Positions 33,864 through 45,342 of a DNA stretch of 64,000 bases are shown one piece after another. The translations under genes and the position numbers were made by a program. How positions within the stretch are numbered: the first letter of the stretch is position 1; each line of letters opens with the position of its first letter. The notes under the pieces are model-generated. The model saw nothing but the letters and a program-made list of their open reading frames with translations. It searched no databases and was not told where the DNA came from. This DNA is from Hymenopus coronatus (taxonomy: Eukaryota; Arthropoda; Insecta; Mantodea; Hymenopodidae). The DNA lies in assembly GCA_030762935.1 (NCBI GenBank), contig CM060887.1, forward strand, positions 10,966,501-11,030,500. Reading direction: 5' to 3'.

Positions 33864-34074
33864 TATATAACATAAATTGTGTATTTTAATTTGCTATACA
33901 TCTTTGTGTGGTAAGCCTTTGTCCATCTCTTACGGTTTAGCAGTTATACAAAATTCCGTAAAATTCTTCCAGAATAAAGTAGTCTTCAGAGGCTATTCCC
34001 AGAAAATTCAAGATATACATTTTATTTGTCAGGTAAAATATCTTTAATATAGGACATTTGAATAAAAATATAAA
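33523..34074 (+). mobile_element. Helentron-like element, left two-thirds
   Basis: It begins TCTGATGCGTTCCATTCAC and has a 30-bp A run at 33830-33860. It ends at the boundary with a mariner remnant. Confidence 0.83.
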
Positions 34075-34082
34075 TAGTATTT

Positions 34083-34880
34083 AATCCCATTGCAATGACT
34101 GAACGATGGGTCGGAGCATTGTCGTGAAGAAATAAGATTTTCTTTTGTTTGCCAAATGAGGTCTTTTTCTTTTCATCTCATCATTCAAATGTTGCAGTAA
34201 GTTTGCGTAGTAGTCACTAGTGATACTTTTACCCTTTTCCAAGTAAAAATAAAAATAATCCCCTGTGTATTCCAGAAAACACTTGCCATAACCTTGTTAG
34301 CTGAAAAATTGACTTTGCATTTTTTGGAGGTGGTTCACATGGCGCAATCCACTGTTTTGACTGTGATTTATTTTCTGGAGTGTAGTGATGCGTCCAAGTT
34401 TCATCATGGTAATAAACGGTCTCAGAAATTCACTGGGATTTTTACGGTAGATATCCTTATTCTTAACAGAAACAGTTTTTCTTTGCAACTTTTGATCAGG
34501 TGTCAACAAACGCGGCACCCATCTTGCACAGACCTAGTGAAAGCCGAAAACATAATTTAAAATATTACCCGCACGTTATTTTAATATGTTTACTGCCTCA
34601 AACAATCTCAAACAACTTTAATCTGCTGTCTTCCAGTACTAAACGATGAAGTTTTTCAATGATCTCTGGAGTTGTCACTTCTACAGGGCGTCCAGAGCGA
34701 GGCTCTTCACTAGTGCTCGTACGTTCCATTTAAACTCTGCAATCCACCTTTAATTATTGAATATGAAGGAGCAGAGTCTTTCAATGTACTGTCCATTTCC
34801 TCCTTGATTTCTTTAGGTGTTAAGCCTTTTAAATGGAAGTATTTAATCACTGCTTGTTTTTCCAAATCCTCTATTTTCAT
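34083..34880 (-). pseudogene. Mariner transposase, decayed and C-terminally truncated
   Basis: The minus strand opens with MKIEDLEKQAVIKYFHLKGL and TPKEIKEEMDSTLKDSAPSY, an HTH_48 domain. GRPVEVTT and EIIEKLHRLVLEDSRLK follow in a shifted frame, then PRLLTPDQKLQRKTVSVKNK. The first catalytic block appears as TM-MKL where one base is missing from the expected ATGGATGAAACTTGG. The second block, FLHDNAPTHRSVIAM, is intact. The third Asp block is missing because the sequence ends at a Helentron-like copy. Several stops and indels make it inactive. Confidence 0.88.
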
Positions 34881-34902
34881 GAAAACTATAAAGTTGTCTT
34901 TC

Positions 34903-35763
34903 TACTTTCTCTATACGTACTATGTACATAGTGTATAGAGAAGATATTGCACTCCACCCAAAAAATTGATACCGAGATTTTACCGGAAATATATGTTTCA
35001 GGGTCCCCTTTATCCAAAAAAAGCATTTTCACAAAAAAGTTCGTGTGTGTGTCCGTGTGTCTGTGAATACGATAAATCAAAAACGAAAAGTCGGTAAAAT
35101 ACCAAACTTGGTATTTAAGTTTGGTATCTTCCAGTGATGCGACACGAAGATTTTGAGAAAAATCTCCCCACTCCAAACTGCTCTTTACATGGAACTTTTT
35201 TCGAAAATTTTGATTTTCTAAAAAATGGCTCTAACGATTTTGATTAAAATATCATGTATTAAAGAAATTTACCTGACAAAAAAATGTATATCTTGAATTT
35301 TCTGGGAATAGCCTCTGAAGACTACTTTATTCTTGATGAATTTTACGGAATTTTACATAACTGCTAAACCATAAGAGATGGAAAAAAACCTAAAACACAA
35401 AAAATGCAGAGCTCGTTAAAATATACAATTTATATTATATACATAATTTTCGTGGATATGATCGTTTTAGAGATATTCCTTGCTTTTGGTTTCAGCTTTG
35501 AAAAATTTATACTTTTCTCATACAGGAATTTGTCAACTGCTGTCCATACAAACAAAGGAACTTCAGTCACATAGCAACCAGCTTTTAACTATCGCTTTAA
35601 CCTATGCTAATCCCTTATTTCCCTTCTACTTACAAGGAAGCAAGTAATAAGACTATTTCTGCTAATTTTTCTAGATTAGCATGAAGTAAATAGAAGCATA
35701 AGCTTTTTAAGAATAATTTGTTGCAGGGATATAGAGAAAGTCATGTGAATGGTACACATCAGA
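34903..35763 (-). mobile_element. Helentron-like element, full length, no T run on the left
   Basis: An 861-bp copy. The left flank TCTTTCT then ACTTTCTCTATACGTACT, and the right end CATGTGAATGGTACACATCA followed by GATTTTTT. Because the left flank is not a pure T run, this copy shows the termini best. There is no repeat of flanking bases beyond a T. Confidence 0.92.
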
Positions 35764-36386
35764 TTTTTTAAAATGCTGTCATTCGAAAACTAAACAAACT
35801 TATTCAGCTGTAACTATGGATACAAGCTAGTCAACTATTCGGTGCTACCGTCTAGTGACGCGAAATGTGTGTTATGCCCGGGACTTATCAGCCGACCCTA
35901 TTCATATTCTGCTTGTTATTAAATTATAGACAAAAAGGAGCAATACAAATTGATTAGCGCCTTTAGTCCTATACAACCATATAATGTGATATCGTTTATT
36001 CTAACGAAACAGTACTTTGTTGCTAGAAATTAGCACAATTTTGATTCTGATGTGATAATATTCAAAGAGGACCATAAATTAGACTAATTTGAACTGTGTA
36101 GTGAATTCAATTTCAAACGCTCAATAATTATTAGCGTGTAGTGTATTAAAATGACGTTGGAGATTAAATTGCTTCAGCTGTTTCAATTGTTTGTGACAAA
36201 TTGAACAAATGACAGGATCGCTATTTGTCGTGAAGAAGTGCGTAGACTCTCATTCAGGATTGCAATGCTTTTTGACAGGGGCGCCCTTCGCTGAGTGTCC
36301 TTCCATTATAAAACGGCGTTGATGAACCGACCGCTCCCACTGGCAGCACGCACAGTGGGTTGCTTTTGCCTGTGTTAAGAGATACT
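35764..36386. other. Unassigned spacer
   Basis: No recognised coding or repeat feature. The part at 36270-36370 is GC-richer. Confidence 0.3.
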
Positions 36387-37262
36387 ACTGTGTCAAGAAA
36401 GTTCCGGAAATTTCCAATAAAACACCCAAAAATGAATTATTCTACCAGTTTTGTTTTATCGTCTTCAAAGTAGGCCCCTTCTGAAATTATACATTTATGC
36501 CAACGAATACTACAATCATCAAAACATTTTTGTAGGCACTTTTAGGAATCGATCGCCGCGAATTTTCCTTTATGTCTTCTATCGACTGAAAACGGGTGCC
36601 TCGAAGTGGTAACTTGAGTTTTGGAAAGAGAAAGAAATCAGCAGGAGCCAGATCAGGTGTATACGGTGGTTGTTCGATGAAATTTGTTGAGTTTTTGGCC
36701 AGAAATTAGTTCACAATAATAGCCTTGTGAGCTGGTGCGTTATCGTAGTGTAGAATCCATGAGTTGTCGTTCCACAAATCTGGCCTTTTTCGCCGTATTT
36801 GTTCTCTCAAATGCCAAATAACGCTCAGATAATAGTCTTTATTTACATCTGACCTTCTGGCAAGAACTCTGAGTGCACGACACCGCGATAATCGAAAAAA
36901 AAACAAAAAAACTGTCAACATGATCATCAGTTTTGATCGAGTTTGACGTGCCGTTTTAGGTTTCGTTTCAGTTGGAAGGCGCCATTCGGAAGCTTGTTGA
37001 CTGGTTTGAGTGTCAAACTCGTAAACCCACGTCTCATCACCAGTTACAATGGTTTCATGAATGTGGGGTCGGAACTGGCTCGTTCTAGCATGTCTTCAGC
37101 AATTCTTACGCGATTGAATTTTTGTAGAAAAGTCAAGTCTTTCGGAACTAACCGAGCTGCAACGCGTGTCATTCCCAAACAATCGTTTAAAATGGTACGA
37201 ATCGATTCGTGAGACACAGAAAGTTAACCGGCAATCTCTCTCAGACCTAAATGACGATTCAA
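36387..37262 (-). pseudogene. Mariner transposase (DD34D), decayed, N-terminus lost
   Basis: Minus-strand order: SVSHESIRTILNDCLGM, then RVAARLVPKDLTFLQKFNRV. First Asp block IVTGDETWVYEFDTQ. A disrupted segment with an A-rich insertion at 36895-36912. NKDYYLSVIWHLREQIRRKR, second Asp block WILHYDNAPAHKA, one in-frame stop, then EQPPYTPDLAPADFFLFPKL with the third Asp. Spacing from the second to the third Asp is 34 residues, as in mariner. The helix-turn-helix part is gone where a Helentron-like copy begins at 37268. GTGTCAAGAAAGTTCCGGAA near 36390 is probably the terminal repeat. Confidence 0.9.
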
Positions 37263-37267
37263 TCATT

Positions 37268-37663
37268 ACAAAACTTACTATATAAAACAGTTAGGTCTTG
37301 TTAAAATACACAAGTTATGTCATATACATTTTTCTCGTGGAGGTTACCGTTTTCGAGGTATTCATTGTTATTAGTTTCAGTTGTGAAGTACTTGTACTTT
37401 TCTCAGATGGGAGTGTCCGTTTTTCTTTTGTTCTACTCCTGCCCAAGAAAAGAAGCGATTTGTAATGACAATCGCATAACGACAGCTTTTAAAACATTTG
37501 ACTATTGGTTTAGCCTAGTGTATTCCCTTATTTTCTTCCTACTTATAAGGAACTAAATAATAAGAACATTGTGCTAATGAGTACCACGATTAGCAAGGTG
37601 CAGAAAGAAGAAGAATCTTATGTATGAAGTTTGTAGAAAGTCATGTGAGTGTAACAAATCAGA
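37268..37663 (-). mobile_element. Helentron-like element, variant subfamily, right half
   Basis: It starts in mid-body and closely matches 500-887, including TTCTACTCCTG. The high similarity to that one copy marks a separate subfamily. Confidence 0.85.
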
Positions 37664-37670
37664 TTTTTTA

Positions 37671-37945
37671 AAGATATTTTCGTGATAAACGAAATGTATA
37701 TAATGAATTTTCTGGAAATAGCATCTGAACAATTGTTCATTCTGAATGATTTTTGCACAATTCGTAAACCGTAAAAATAGACAAAAAATTACTGAACAAA
37801 AATTTTAGATCTCCTTAAAACAGACGATTTAATAATACATCTTTCTTTCTCTGCCAGGTATGAACACAGGTAGCTAGATAAGACGTTATATTCCACCCAA
37901 AACTTCGATATCGAGATTTCACCGGAAATATTTTTAAGTCCCCAA
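37671..37945 (-). mobile_element. Helentron-like fragments, rearranged
   Basis: A body piece (GTATATAATGAATTTTCTGG, 37671-37842) is followed by a diverged hairpin-end piece (37846-37945, with TTCACCGGAAATATT). Their order is opposite to that in an intact copy, so this is two pieces. Confidence 0.7.
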
Positions 37946-37949
37946 AGTC

Positions 37950-38114
37950 CGTTTTTGAGCTAAGCTGCTCGCAAACGCAAACCACATTTTTCTAAAAATT
38001 ACCTTTTTTTTTTTTTTTTTGGATTTAGGTGGTCTCAAAACATGTATTTCCGGTGAAGTCACGGTATCGAATTTTTGGGTGTATTACAACACCGTCTCTA
38101 TACACTTTGTACTT
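37950..38114 (+). mobile_element. Helentron-like hairpin-end fragment
   Basis: TTTTTGAGCTAAGCTGC, a long T run, CCGGTGAAGTCACGGTATCG and a decayed palindrome ending AGAGAAAGT. Confidence 0.8.
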
Positions 38115-38140
38115 AGTATGTGAAGAGAAAGTAAAAAAAA

Positions 38141-38219
38141 TCTGATGTATCCCATTCATATAACTTTCTCTACCTCTCTGAAACAAATTATTGTTAAAAA
38201 GCTTATGCTTCTATATACA
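38141..38219 (+). mobile_element. Helentron-like left-end fragment in tandem with the previous piece
   Basis: TCTGATGTATCCCATTCATA to GCTTATGCTTCTATAT. It starts about 26 bp after the AGAGAAAGT of the preceding piece, another head-to-tail junction. Confidence 0.8.
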
Positions 38220-38240
38220 TTCGGGGCTAGAGAAAGTAAA

Positions 38241-38570
38241 AACATATAACAGTTTTATCAAAATCTATAGCTATTTTTGAGAAAATCAAACTTTTCGAGA
38301 ACTATTTCATTTAAAAGGTATTTGGGGTTGGGGAGATTTTGTTGAAAATCTTTGTGTCGCATTCTTAATTAGGAATTTTGGTTTTTAATCGACTACTCGT
38401 TTTTGAGCTATGTGCCCAAACACACAGCGCGGAAATTTTTCTAAGAATGCTCTTTCTTTATGAATTCACTGAACCCTAAGGCATCTATTTCCAGTGTAAT
38501 CTCGTTATCAAATTTTTGGGTGGAATACAATGCCTTATGTACATTTTACATACGTGTTAGAGAAAATAAA
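38241..38570 (+). mobile_element. Helentron-like right third, diverged
   Basis: From CAGTTTTATCAAAATC through TTTGGGGTTGGGGAGATTTT to ACATACGTGTTAGAGAAAAT. The microsatellite is reduced to a few CA units. Confidence 0.75.
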
Positions 38571-38964
38571 ATCTGCATTCCTATAGTAAGGAAAATTCAG
38601 AGATTCAGATTATTGCCGCTTCTGCTCTCAATGCTACGCTTTCGTCAACTGTCTTTTCATGGTGGCTTGTGTAAACAGGAGTCATACTGTGTTGTTCCTG
38701 CCGAATTTATTCAACATGGAGTTGCATTTCAGATATACAAGCGGCAAACTCGGCAGTTTCAAAGTCATCTCATTCAAAAGCTTGGTGAATGTTTATTCTA
38801 ACAACAGAAGTTGAGTTTTTGATATGTTACCGAAAACAAAACATGGCGTTGTTCCACATTCAAGCAGCTATGTACGAACTTTACTGGATCATAATAATTC
38901 AATAGGAAGAGTAAAATTTTATCAAGTCAACATGCTGTCCACCGAACTTCTATAAACAAAAAAA
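38571..38964. other. Unassigned spacer
   Basis: A plus frame continuing from the preceding repeat to about 38800 has no recognised motif. Confidence 0.3.
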
Positions 38965-39832
38965 TCTGATGTGTTCCATTCACATGACTTTCCCTACATC
39001 TATGTAACAAATTATTATTAAAAAGCTTATGCTTCTATTTACTTCACGCTAATCGAGAAAAAATATTATCAGAAATAGTCTTATTACTTGCTTCCTTGTA
39101 AGTAGAAGCGAAATAAGGGAGTACCGTAGGTTAAAATCATAGTCAAAAGCTGGTTGCTATGTGACTGAAGTTCCTTAGTTTGTATGGACAGGAATTGACA
39201 AATTCCTGTATGAGAAAAGTATAAGTTTTTTAAAGCTGAAACTAAAAACAAGGAATATCTCAAAAACGATCAACTCCATGAAATAAAGTTATATAACATA
39301 AATTGTGTGTTTTAATGTGTTCTACATTTTTTGTGTGGTAAGTTTATGTCCATCACGTACAGTTTAGCAGTTATGCAAAATTCCGCAAAATTCATCCAGA
39401 ACAAAGTACCTTCAGAAACTAATCCCAGAAAATTCAAGATATACATTTTATTTGTCAGGTAAATATCTTTAACATACGATATTTTAATAAAAATCGTTAG
39501 AGCCATTTTTGATAAAATAACATTTAAATAAAAGTAATTGAAAAAAGTTCCATATAAAAGGTAGTATGGGATGGGGGGATTTTCTTGAAAATCTTCGTGT
39601 CACATCCTTGGAAGATACCAAACTTAAATACCAAGTTTGGCATTTAATAGTCTTTTCGTATTTGAACTATGCTGCCCACAGACACTCACACACACACATT
39701 TTTCCAAAAATGTTTTTTTTTTTGGATTCAGGGTGGCCCAAAACATGTCTTTCCGGTGAAATCTCGGTATCGAATTTTTGGGTGCAATACAACACCTCTA
39801 TACACTATGTACATAGTACGTGTAGAGAAAGT
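38965..39832 (+). mobile_element. Helentron-like element, full length
   Basis: An 868-bp copy with both termini intact. The (AC)n run is short (39682-39699) and the palindrome CACTATGTACATAGTACGTG is near perfect. Confidence 0.92.
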
Positions 39833-40242
39833 AAAAAGTGTAACGTCGTTTACGTAATAAATGTATGCAAAATGATATCCTGAAGTGAATTAGCGCTATT
39901 TGGGTGTACTCCCCACGTGAATTATCTGTGTTAAATTGTATGGAACTTTAGGGAAAAGTCCCACGATAAAGTTACACCTACCTATACCGTCGACAGCTAA
40001 TTGAGATCTTGGTTTCAAGCGTGTGACGTCATGCGCTCTCTATAAACGGTGTTAATGAACTATACCAAAATATTTTCCAGAATATGTAGATTACTTAAAT
40101 AAGTAATTTGAGATAGGAGACTTATGGCCTGTTTATTGAAATGTCGAAGTAACGGCTATAATTTTCTGAAGTGCCAGTACGCCACTGGCTAATTTGTCCA
40201 CCATTCGAGAGCATAACACGAAAAACGAAGGGACACATTACA
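39833..40242. other. Unassigned spacer
   Basis: Nothing recognised. Confidence 0.3.
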
Positions 40243-40354
40243 GCGTACCTCTTTAGCGTAGTGGTTAGGCTTTCAAGTGAAAGATAGTTTCTGAGTTCGG
40301 GTCTCGTTCACGTATCGCGGCACTTCGTCAGGAATAAAAAAATAATAATAAAAA
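40243..40354 (+). mobile_element. tRNA-derived SINE, family S5, short
   Basis: TTAGCGTAGTGGTTAGGC (A box) and TGAGTTCGGGTCTCG (B box), then a short body and an A-rich (AATAATAAT) tail. The following Helentron-like copy begins in that A-rich tail. Confidence 0.75.
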
Positions 40355-41209
40355 TCTGATGTGTTCCATTCACATGACTTTCTCTATATCTCTATAAATT
40401 ATTATTGTTAATAAGCTTATCTTTTATTTATTTCATGCTAATCGAGAAAAATTAGCAGAAATAGTCTTATTTCCTGCTTTATTGTAAGTAGAAGCGAAAT
40501 AAGGGAGTACCATATGTTAAAGAGAAAGCCAAAAGCTGGTTGCTATGTGACTGATGTTCCTTTGTTTGTATGGACAGGAGTTGACAAATTCCTGTATGAG
40601 AAAAGTATAAGTTTTTCAAATAAGAAACCAAGAAAAAGGAATATCTCAAAAACGATCAACTCCACGAAAAAAAAAAATGTATATAACATAAATTGTATGT
40701 TTTAACGTGCTCTACATTTTTTTTGTGGGTTAAGTTTAGTCCATCTCTTACGGTTTAGTAGTTATGAAAAATTCATCCAGAATAAAGTAGTCTTCAGAGG
40801 CTATTCCCAGAAAATTCAAAATATACATTTTATTTGTCAGGTAAATAACTTTAATATACGATATTTTAATCAAAATCGTTAGAGCCATTATTTAAAAAAT
40901 CAAAATGTTCTATGTAAAGGGTAGTTTTGGGGTGGGGGGATTTTTCTCAAAATCTTCGTGTCGCATCCCTGGAATATACTAAACTTAAATACCAAGTTTG
41001 GTATTTTACCGTCTTTTCGTTTTCGAGTTATCGTGTTCACAGACACACGGACACACTGACACACACACACGGACCTTTTTCTGAAATTACTTTTTTTGGA
41101 CACAGGGGACCCTAAAACATATATCTCCGGTGAAATCTAGGTATCGAATTTTTTGGTGGAGTGCAATACATTCTCTATACACTATGTACCTAGTGAGTAT
41201 AGAGAAAGT
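40355..41209 (+). mobile_element. Helentron-like element, full length
   Basis: An 855-bp copy inserted in the A-rich tail of the SINE. Its microsatellite is a mixed (AC)n at 41038-41071. The palindrome has one altered arm (CTATGTACCTAGTGAGTAT). Confidence 0.92.
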
Positions 41210-41214
41210 AAAAA

Positions 41215-41300
41215 AACATTTAGTCTATGACATGAATCGAACTCATGACCTTTGGGATAACAGCTGCCCGCGTTAGGCATTAAGCCACCACAGCAGTTGA
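41215..41300 (-). mobile_element. tRNA-like SINE fragment, family S6
   Basis: On the minus strand: GTGGTGGCTTAATGCCTAAC (A box region) and CATGAGTTCGATTCATG (B box). No tail was recognised. Confidence 0.6.
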
Positions 41301-41492
41301 AAAAACGCCTCCAGTGTAGACTACGTACATCAAGACGTACTTATTGAATGCCCAGTGTCGCACTGTCAATTGATTAGTTCGAGATTTTAGAGATTTTTGC
41401 GACATTAAATCTTGAGAACGCTAGTAACGAGCTGCTAAAATTCGATATTTCTATACTCGGGCAGCAGTTTTAAAGACATTCTAAGTCATTTT

Positions 41493-42359
41493 TACTTTTT
41501 CCATACGCACTATGTACATAGTGTATAGAGAAACTATTGCACTCCACCAAAAAATTCGATACCGAGATTTCACCAGAAATATATGTTTTAGGGTCCCCAA
41601 TATCCAAAAAAAGCATTTTCACAAAAAGCTCCGTGTGTGTGTGTGTCCGTGTGTCTGTGAACACGATAACTCAAAAACGAAAAGTCGGTAAAATACCAAA
41701 CTTGGTATTTAAGTTTAGTATCTTCCAGGGATGCGACACGAAGATTTTGAGAAAAATCCCCCCACCCCCAACTACCCTTTACATGGAACTTTTTTCGAAA
41801 ATTTTGATATTCTCAAAAATGGCTCTAACAATTTTGATTAAAATTTCGTATATTAAACACATTTACTTGACAAATAAAATGTATATCTTGAATTTTCTGG
41901 AATAGCCTCTGAAGAGTAGTTTATTCTGAACGAATTTTACTAAATTTTGAATAACTGCTAAACTGTAAGAGATGGACAAAAACTTACTACATGTAGAGCA
42001 CATTAAAACACACAATTTATGTTATGTGCATTTTTTTCGTGGAGTTCGTCGTTTTTGTGACATTCCTTATTTTTGGTTTCTACTATGAAAATTGTATACT
42101 TTTATCATACAGGAACTTGTCAACTCCTATCCATATAGACAAAGGAACTTCATTGACATAGCAACCAGCTTTTGACTATCACTTTAACCTACAGTTGTCC
42201 CTTATTTCGCTTCTACTTACAAGGAAGCGAGTAATTAGACTATTTCTGCTATTTTTTTTTTTTTTTTTGATTAGCAGAAAGTAAATAAAAGTATAAGCTT
42301 TTTAAGAATAATTTGTTGCAGGGATATGGAGAAAGTTATGTGAATGGTACACATCAGAC
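41493..42359 (-). mobile_element. Helentron-like element, full length
   Basis: An 867-bp copy. (GT)n lies at 41634-41658, the palindrome is CACTATGTACATAGTGTATA, and the terminus is TATGTGAATGGTACACATCA. Confidence 0.92.
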
Positions 42360-42547
42360 TTTTTCAACCTGCTTTGCTTAAACACCGACTTATCAGCACC
42401 TGATACCCACACCTTTAACGTTATGTTTATCCGGGGACCATGCATCGCCCATCTCAAATTACTTATATTAGTCACGTGCACAATCTCGCAAATTATTTCG
42501 CTGTAGTTCATTAACACCCTGTATATGCTCGAAGGTTTCGAGAAGGG

Positions 42548-42726
42548 CATTTTTCTGAAAATCTTCGTGTTCTATCTTTGGAAAATGAACTCGTATTTAA
42601 CCCACTTTTCGTTGTTGAGAGGTTCTCAAAGCTAATAATTTTGATAAAGTTTCGACATTGATTTTTTTTTTTTTTTGGGTAGAATACAATGCATCCCTCA
42701 CTTACTAAACGTAGTAGAGAAGGTAA
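42548..42726 (+). mobile_element. Helentron-like right end, old and diverged
   Basis: CATTTTTCTGAAAATCTTCG, a T run and GGGTAGAATACAATGCATCC, then AGTAGAGAAGGT. The palindrome is lost. Confidence 0.65.
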
Positions 42727-43289
42727 AAATTACAAAGTTTTTTTTGATAAATGGGACACAAGGTAGAGAAACGTGAATAGCCCATTTATATTCTTATTCT
42801 GCGTGTACCTGATTCTGTGACAAAGAATAATATTTCCTTATGAAGAAAGTGTTTGAAAGGCAGGACAGGGCGTATATTGTTGTTAATAGTGGCAATCAAT
42901 TATTGTGCCATTCTGCACAAAGTAGCTTTTGTGTCTGCGGCAAGTAATATACAAGTCTTTGGTATCACGTGACTGGGAACAATTAGGTTGCCCTCCGAAC
43001 TGTCGGCTGCGGAATTAAACCGTCTACAAATATTGTTACACGGGGTGTGGTGCACCATGCTTTTCAAATTCCCAGAGGTGCAGTATTTGCTCTTCTTTCC
43101 TACACCCACCTCTACCAAACGTGGCGGGGGATGAAGCCAATCTTCTAAACTGACGTAGAGGAAGAACTGCTCCCAAAAGACAATAATTCGAGTGGAACCT
43201 CAATGCTTTACGACATGCAACGTTAGAGAAGTCTTTGTTAATTGAGCCTGAGAAAGTAGGACACTACCTCCGGAGTTGCCTTAAAAAAA
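42727..43289. other. Unassigned spacer
   Basis: A minus-strand open frame at 42900-43118 (72 residues, Cys-containing) has no recognised motif. Its GC is higher than the flanking repeats. Confidence 0.3.
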
Positions 43290-43980
43290 CCTTATGTGCT
43301 CCATTCTCATTATTTACTCTACATCTCTGTAACAAATTATTATTAAAAAGTTTATGCTAGTCTTATTACTTGCTTCCTTGTAAGTAGAAGTGAAATAAGG
43401 GAGTACCATAGGTTAAAGTGATAGTCAATAGCTGGTTGCTATGTGACTGAAGTTCCTTTGTTTGTATGGACACGAGTTGACAAATTCATGTATAAGAAAA
43501 ATATGTCTTTCAAAGCAGAATTCAAAAACAACGAATATCTAAAAAAAGATTAACCTCACGAAAAAATGTATATCACATAAATTGTGTGTTTTAACGTGAT
43601 CTAAATTTTTTGTTTAGTAAGTTTTTTTCTATCTCTTACGGTTTAGCAGTTATGCAAAATTCTGTAAAAATTCATCAAGAATCAAGTAGCCTTCAGAGGC
43701 TATTACCACGAAATTCAACATATACATTTTATTTGTTAGGTAAATATCTTTAATATACGATATTTTAATCAAAATCGTTAGAGCCATTTTTAAGAGAGTT
43801 AAAAATTTCAAAAAAAGTTCCATGTATAGGGTAGTTTGGGGTGGGTGGATTTTTTTCAAAATCTTCGTGTAGTATCCCTGGAAGATAGTAAACTTAAATA
43901 CCAAGTTTGGTATTTTACCGACTTTTCGTTTTTGAGTTATGCTGCCCACAGATACACACGTGAACATTTCTCTATTAATT
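43290..43980 (+). mobile_element. Left part of a Helentron-like host copy
   Basis: From a diverged CTTATGTGCTCCATTCTCAT to the T run that follows GAACATTTCTCTATTAATTC. It is interrupted there by the opposite-strand copy at 43988. Confidence 0.85.
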
Positions 43981-43987
43981 CATTTTT

Positions 43988-44849
43988 TACTTTCTCTGCA
44001 CGTACAATATACATAGCGTATAGAGAAGGTATTGTATTCCACCCAAAAATTCGAAACCGAGATTTCACCGGAAATACATGTTTTGGATCCCCCTGAATAA
44101 AAAAAATGCATTTTTGGAATAAGGCCCGTGTGCATGCGCGCGCGCGCGCGTGTGTCTGTGGACAGCATAGCTCAAAAACGAAAAGACCGTTAAATACCAA
44201 ACTTGGTACTTAAGTTTGGTATCTTCCAAGGATGCGACAGGAAGATTTTCAAGAAAATCCCCCCACCCCAACTACCCTTTACATGGAACTTTTATCGAAA
44301 ACTTTGATTTTCTCAAAAATGGCTCTAGCAAATATAATATAATATCGTATATTAAAGATATTTACGTGACAAATAATATGTATATCTTCGATTTTCTGGG
44401 AATAGCCTCTGAAGGCTACTTTATTCTGGAGGAATTTTGCATAACTGCTAAACCGTAAGAAATGGACAAAAACTTATCACACAAAAAATGTAGAGCACAT
44501 TACAAACACACAATTAATGTTACATAATTTTTTTTTTCTAGGAATTGATCGTTTTTTTAGATATTCCTTGTTTTTGGTTTCAGGTTTAAAAAACTTTTAC
44601 TTTTCTCATACAGGAATTTGTCAACTCGTGCCCATACAAACAAAGGAGCTTCATTCATCTAGTAACCAGCTTTTAACTTCACTTTGACCTATGATATTCC
44701 CATATTTCGCTTCTACTTACAAGGAAGCAAGTAATGAGACTATTTCTGCTAATTTTTTTCTCGATTAGCATGAAGTAAATAGAAGAATAAGCTTATTAAC
44801 AATAATGTTTGACACAGAAGTAGAGAAAGTCATGTGAATGGAACACATA
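43988..44849 (-). mobile_element. Helentron-like element, full length, nested guest
   Basis: An 862-bp copy with intact ends sitting in the T run of the surrounding plus-strand copy. Its microsatellite is partly an alternating (CG)n/(TG)n run at 44131-44158, unlike the plain GT of the other copies. Confidence 0.92.
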
Positions 44850-44851
44850 TT

Positions 44852-44964
44852 TTTTTTTTATTCAGGAGCTCCCAAAAACATGTATTTCCGAAGATATGTC
44901 GGTATAAAAATTTTGGGTGGAGTGCAACAACTTCTCTATGTTACAATGTATGTGTAGAGAAAGT
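44852..44964 (+). mobile_element. Right part of the interrupted Helentron-like host copy
   Basis: It begins in the T run with ATTCAGGAGCTCCC and ends TGTGTAGAGAAAGT. It completes the copy begun at 43290. Confidence 0.86.
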
Positions 44965-45257
44965 AAAAATGCAAGATAATTGCAAATTTTGGAAGTACTT
45001 GAGCTATTTGGAGGCAGGGATACCCAAATTACGTTTGCAATACAGTTACAGCGACATGATGAAGGAATAATTACCCAGGCTGCACATTAGTGCTAATAAC
45101 TGCGATATATGGGGAAAGTGGTTGGTGGTTCGGTGACCCGACCTAACCTAGCACTTACCACCAACTGCCCCATTACCTCCATCCTCGTCCTCTAGTACTA
45201 TCTACCCAATATGGTTTGACGAACTAAGGTCGCTACGCTCAATCGTATTAAACACCT

Positions 45258-45338
45258 CTATTGTATTTCACCCAAAACCTGGATACCGAGATTTCACCGA
45301 AATAGATATTTTGATCAAACCTGAAACCCCCCCCCAAA
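45258..45338 (-). mobile_element. Helentron-like hairpin-side fragment cut at the A run
   Basis: TATTGTATTTCACCCAAAAC to a run of C's and A's, at which the next copy starts. The palindrome itself is missing. Confidence 0.7.
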
Positions 45339-45342
45339 AAAA

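Noticed and set aside
34903..35763. Classing the dominant element as a MITE of a TIR transposon
   Set aside because: The inverted boxes are at different distances from the two ends, only one end has a palindrome, and flanks give no duplication beyond T. I prefer the Helentron-like reading, but a DDE origin is not excluded until empty sites are compared.
36387..37262. An active mariner transposase because all three Asp blocks are visible
   Set aside because: The N-terminal binding domain is missing, there is an A-rich insertion with a frameshift after the first block, and a stop codon lies between the second and third.
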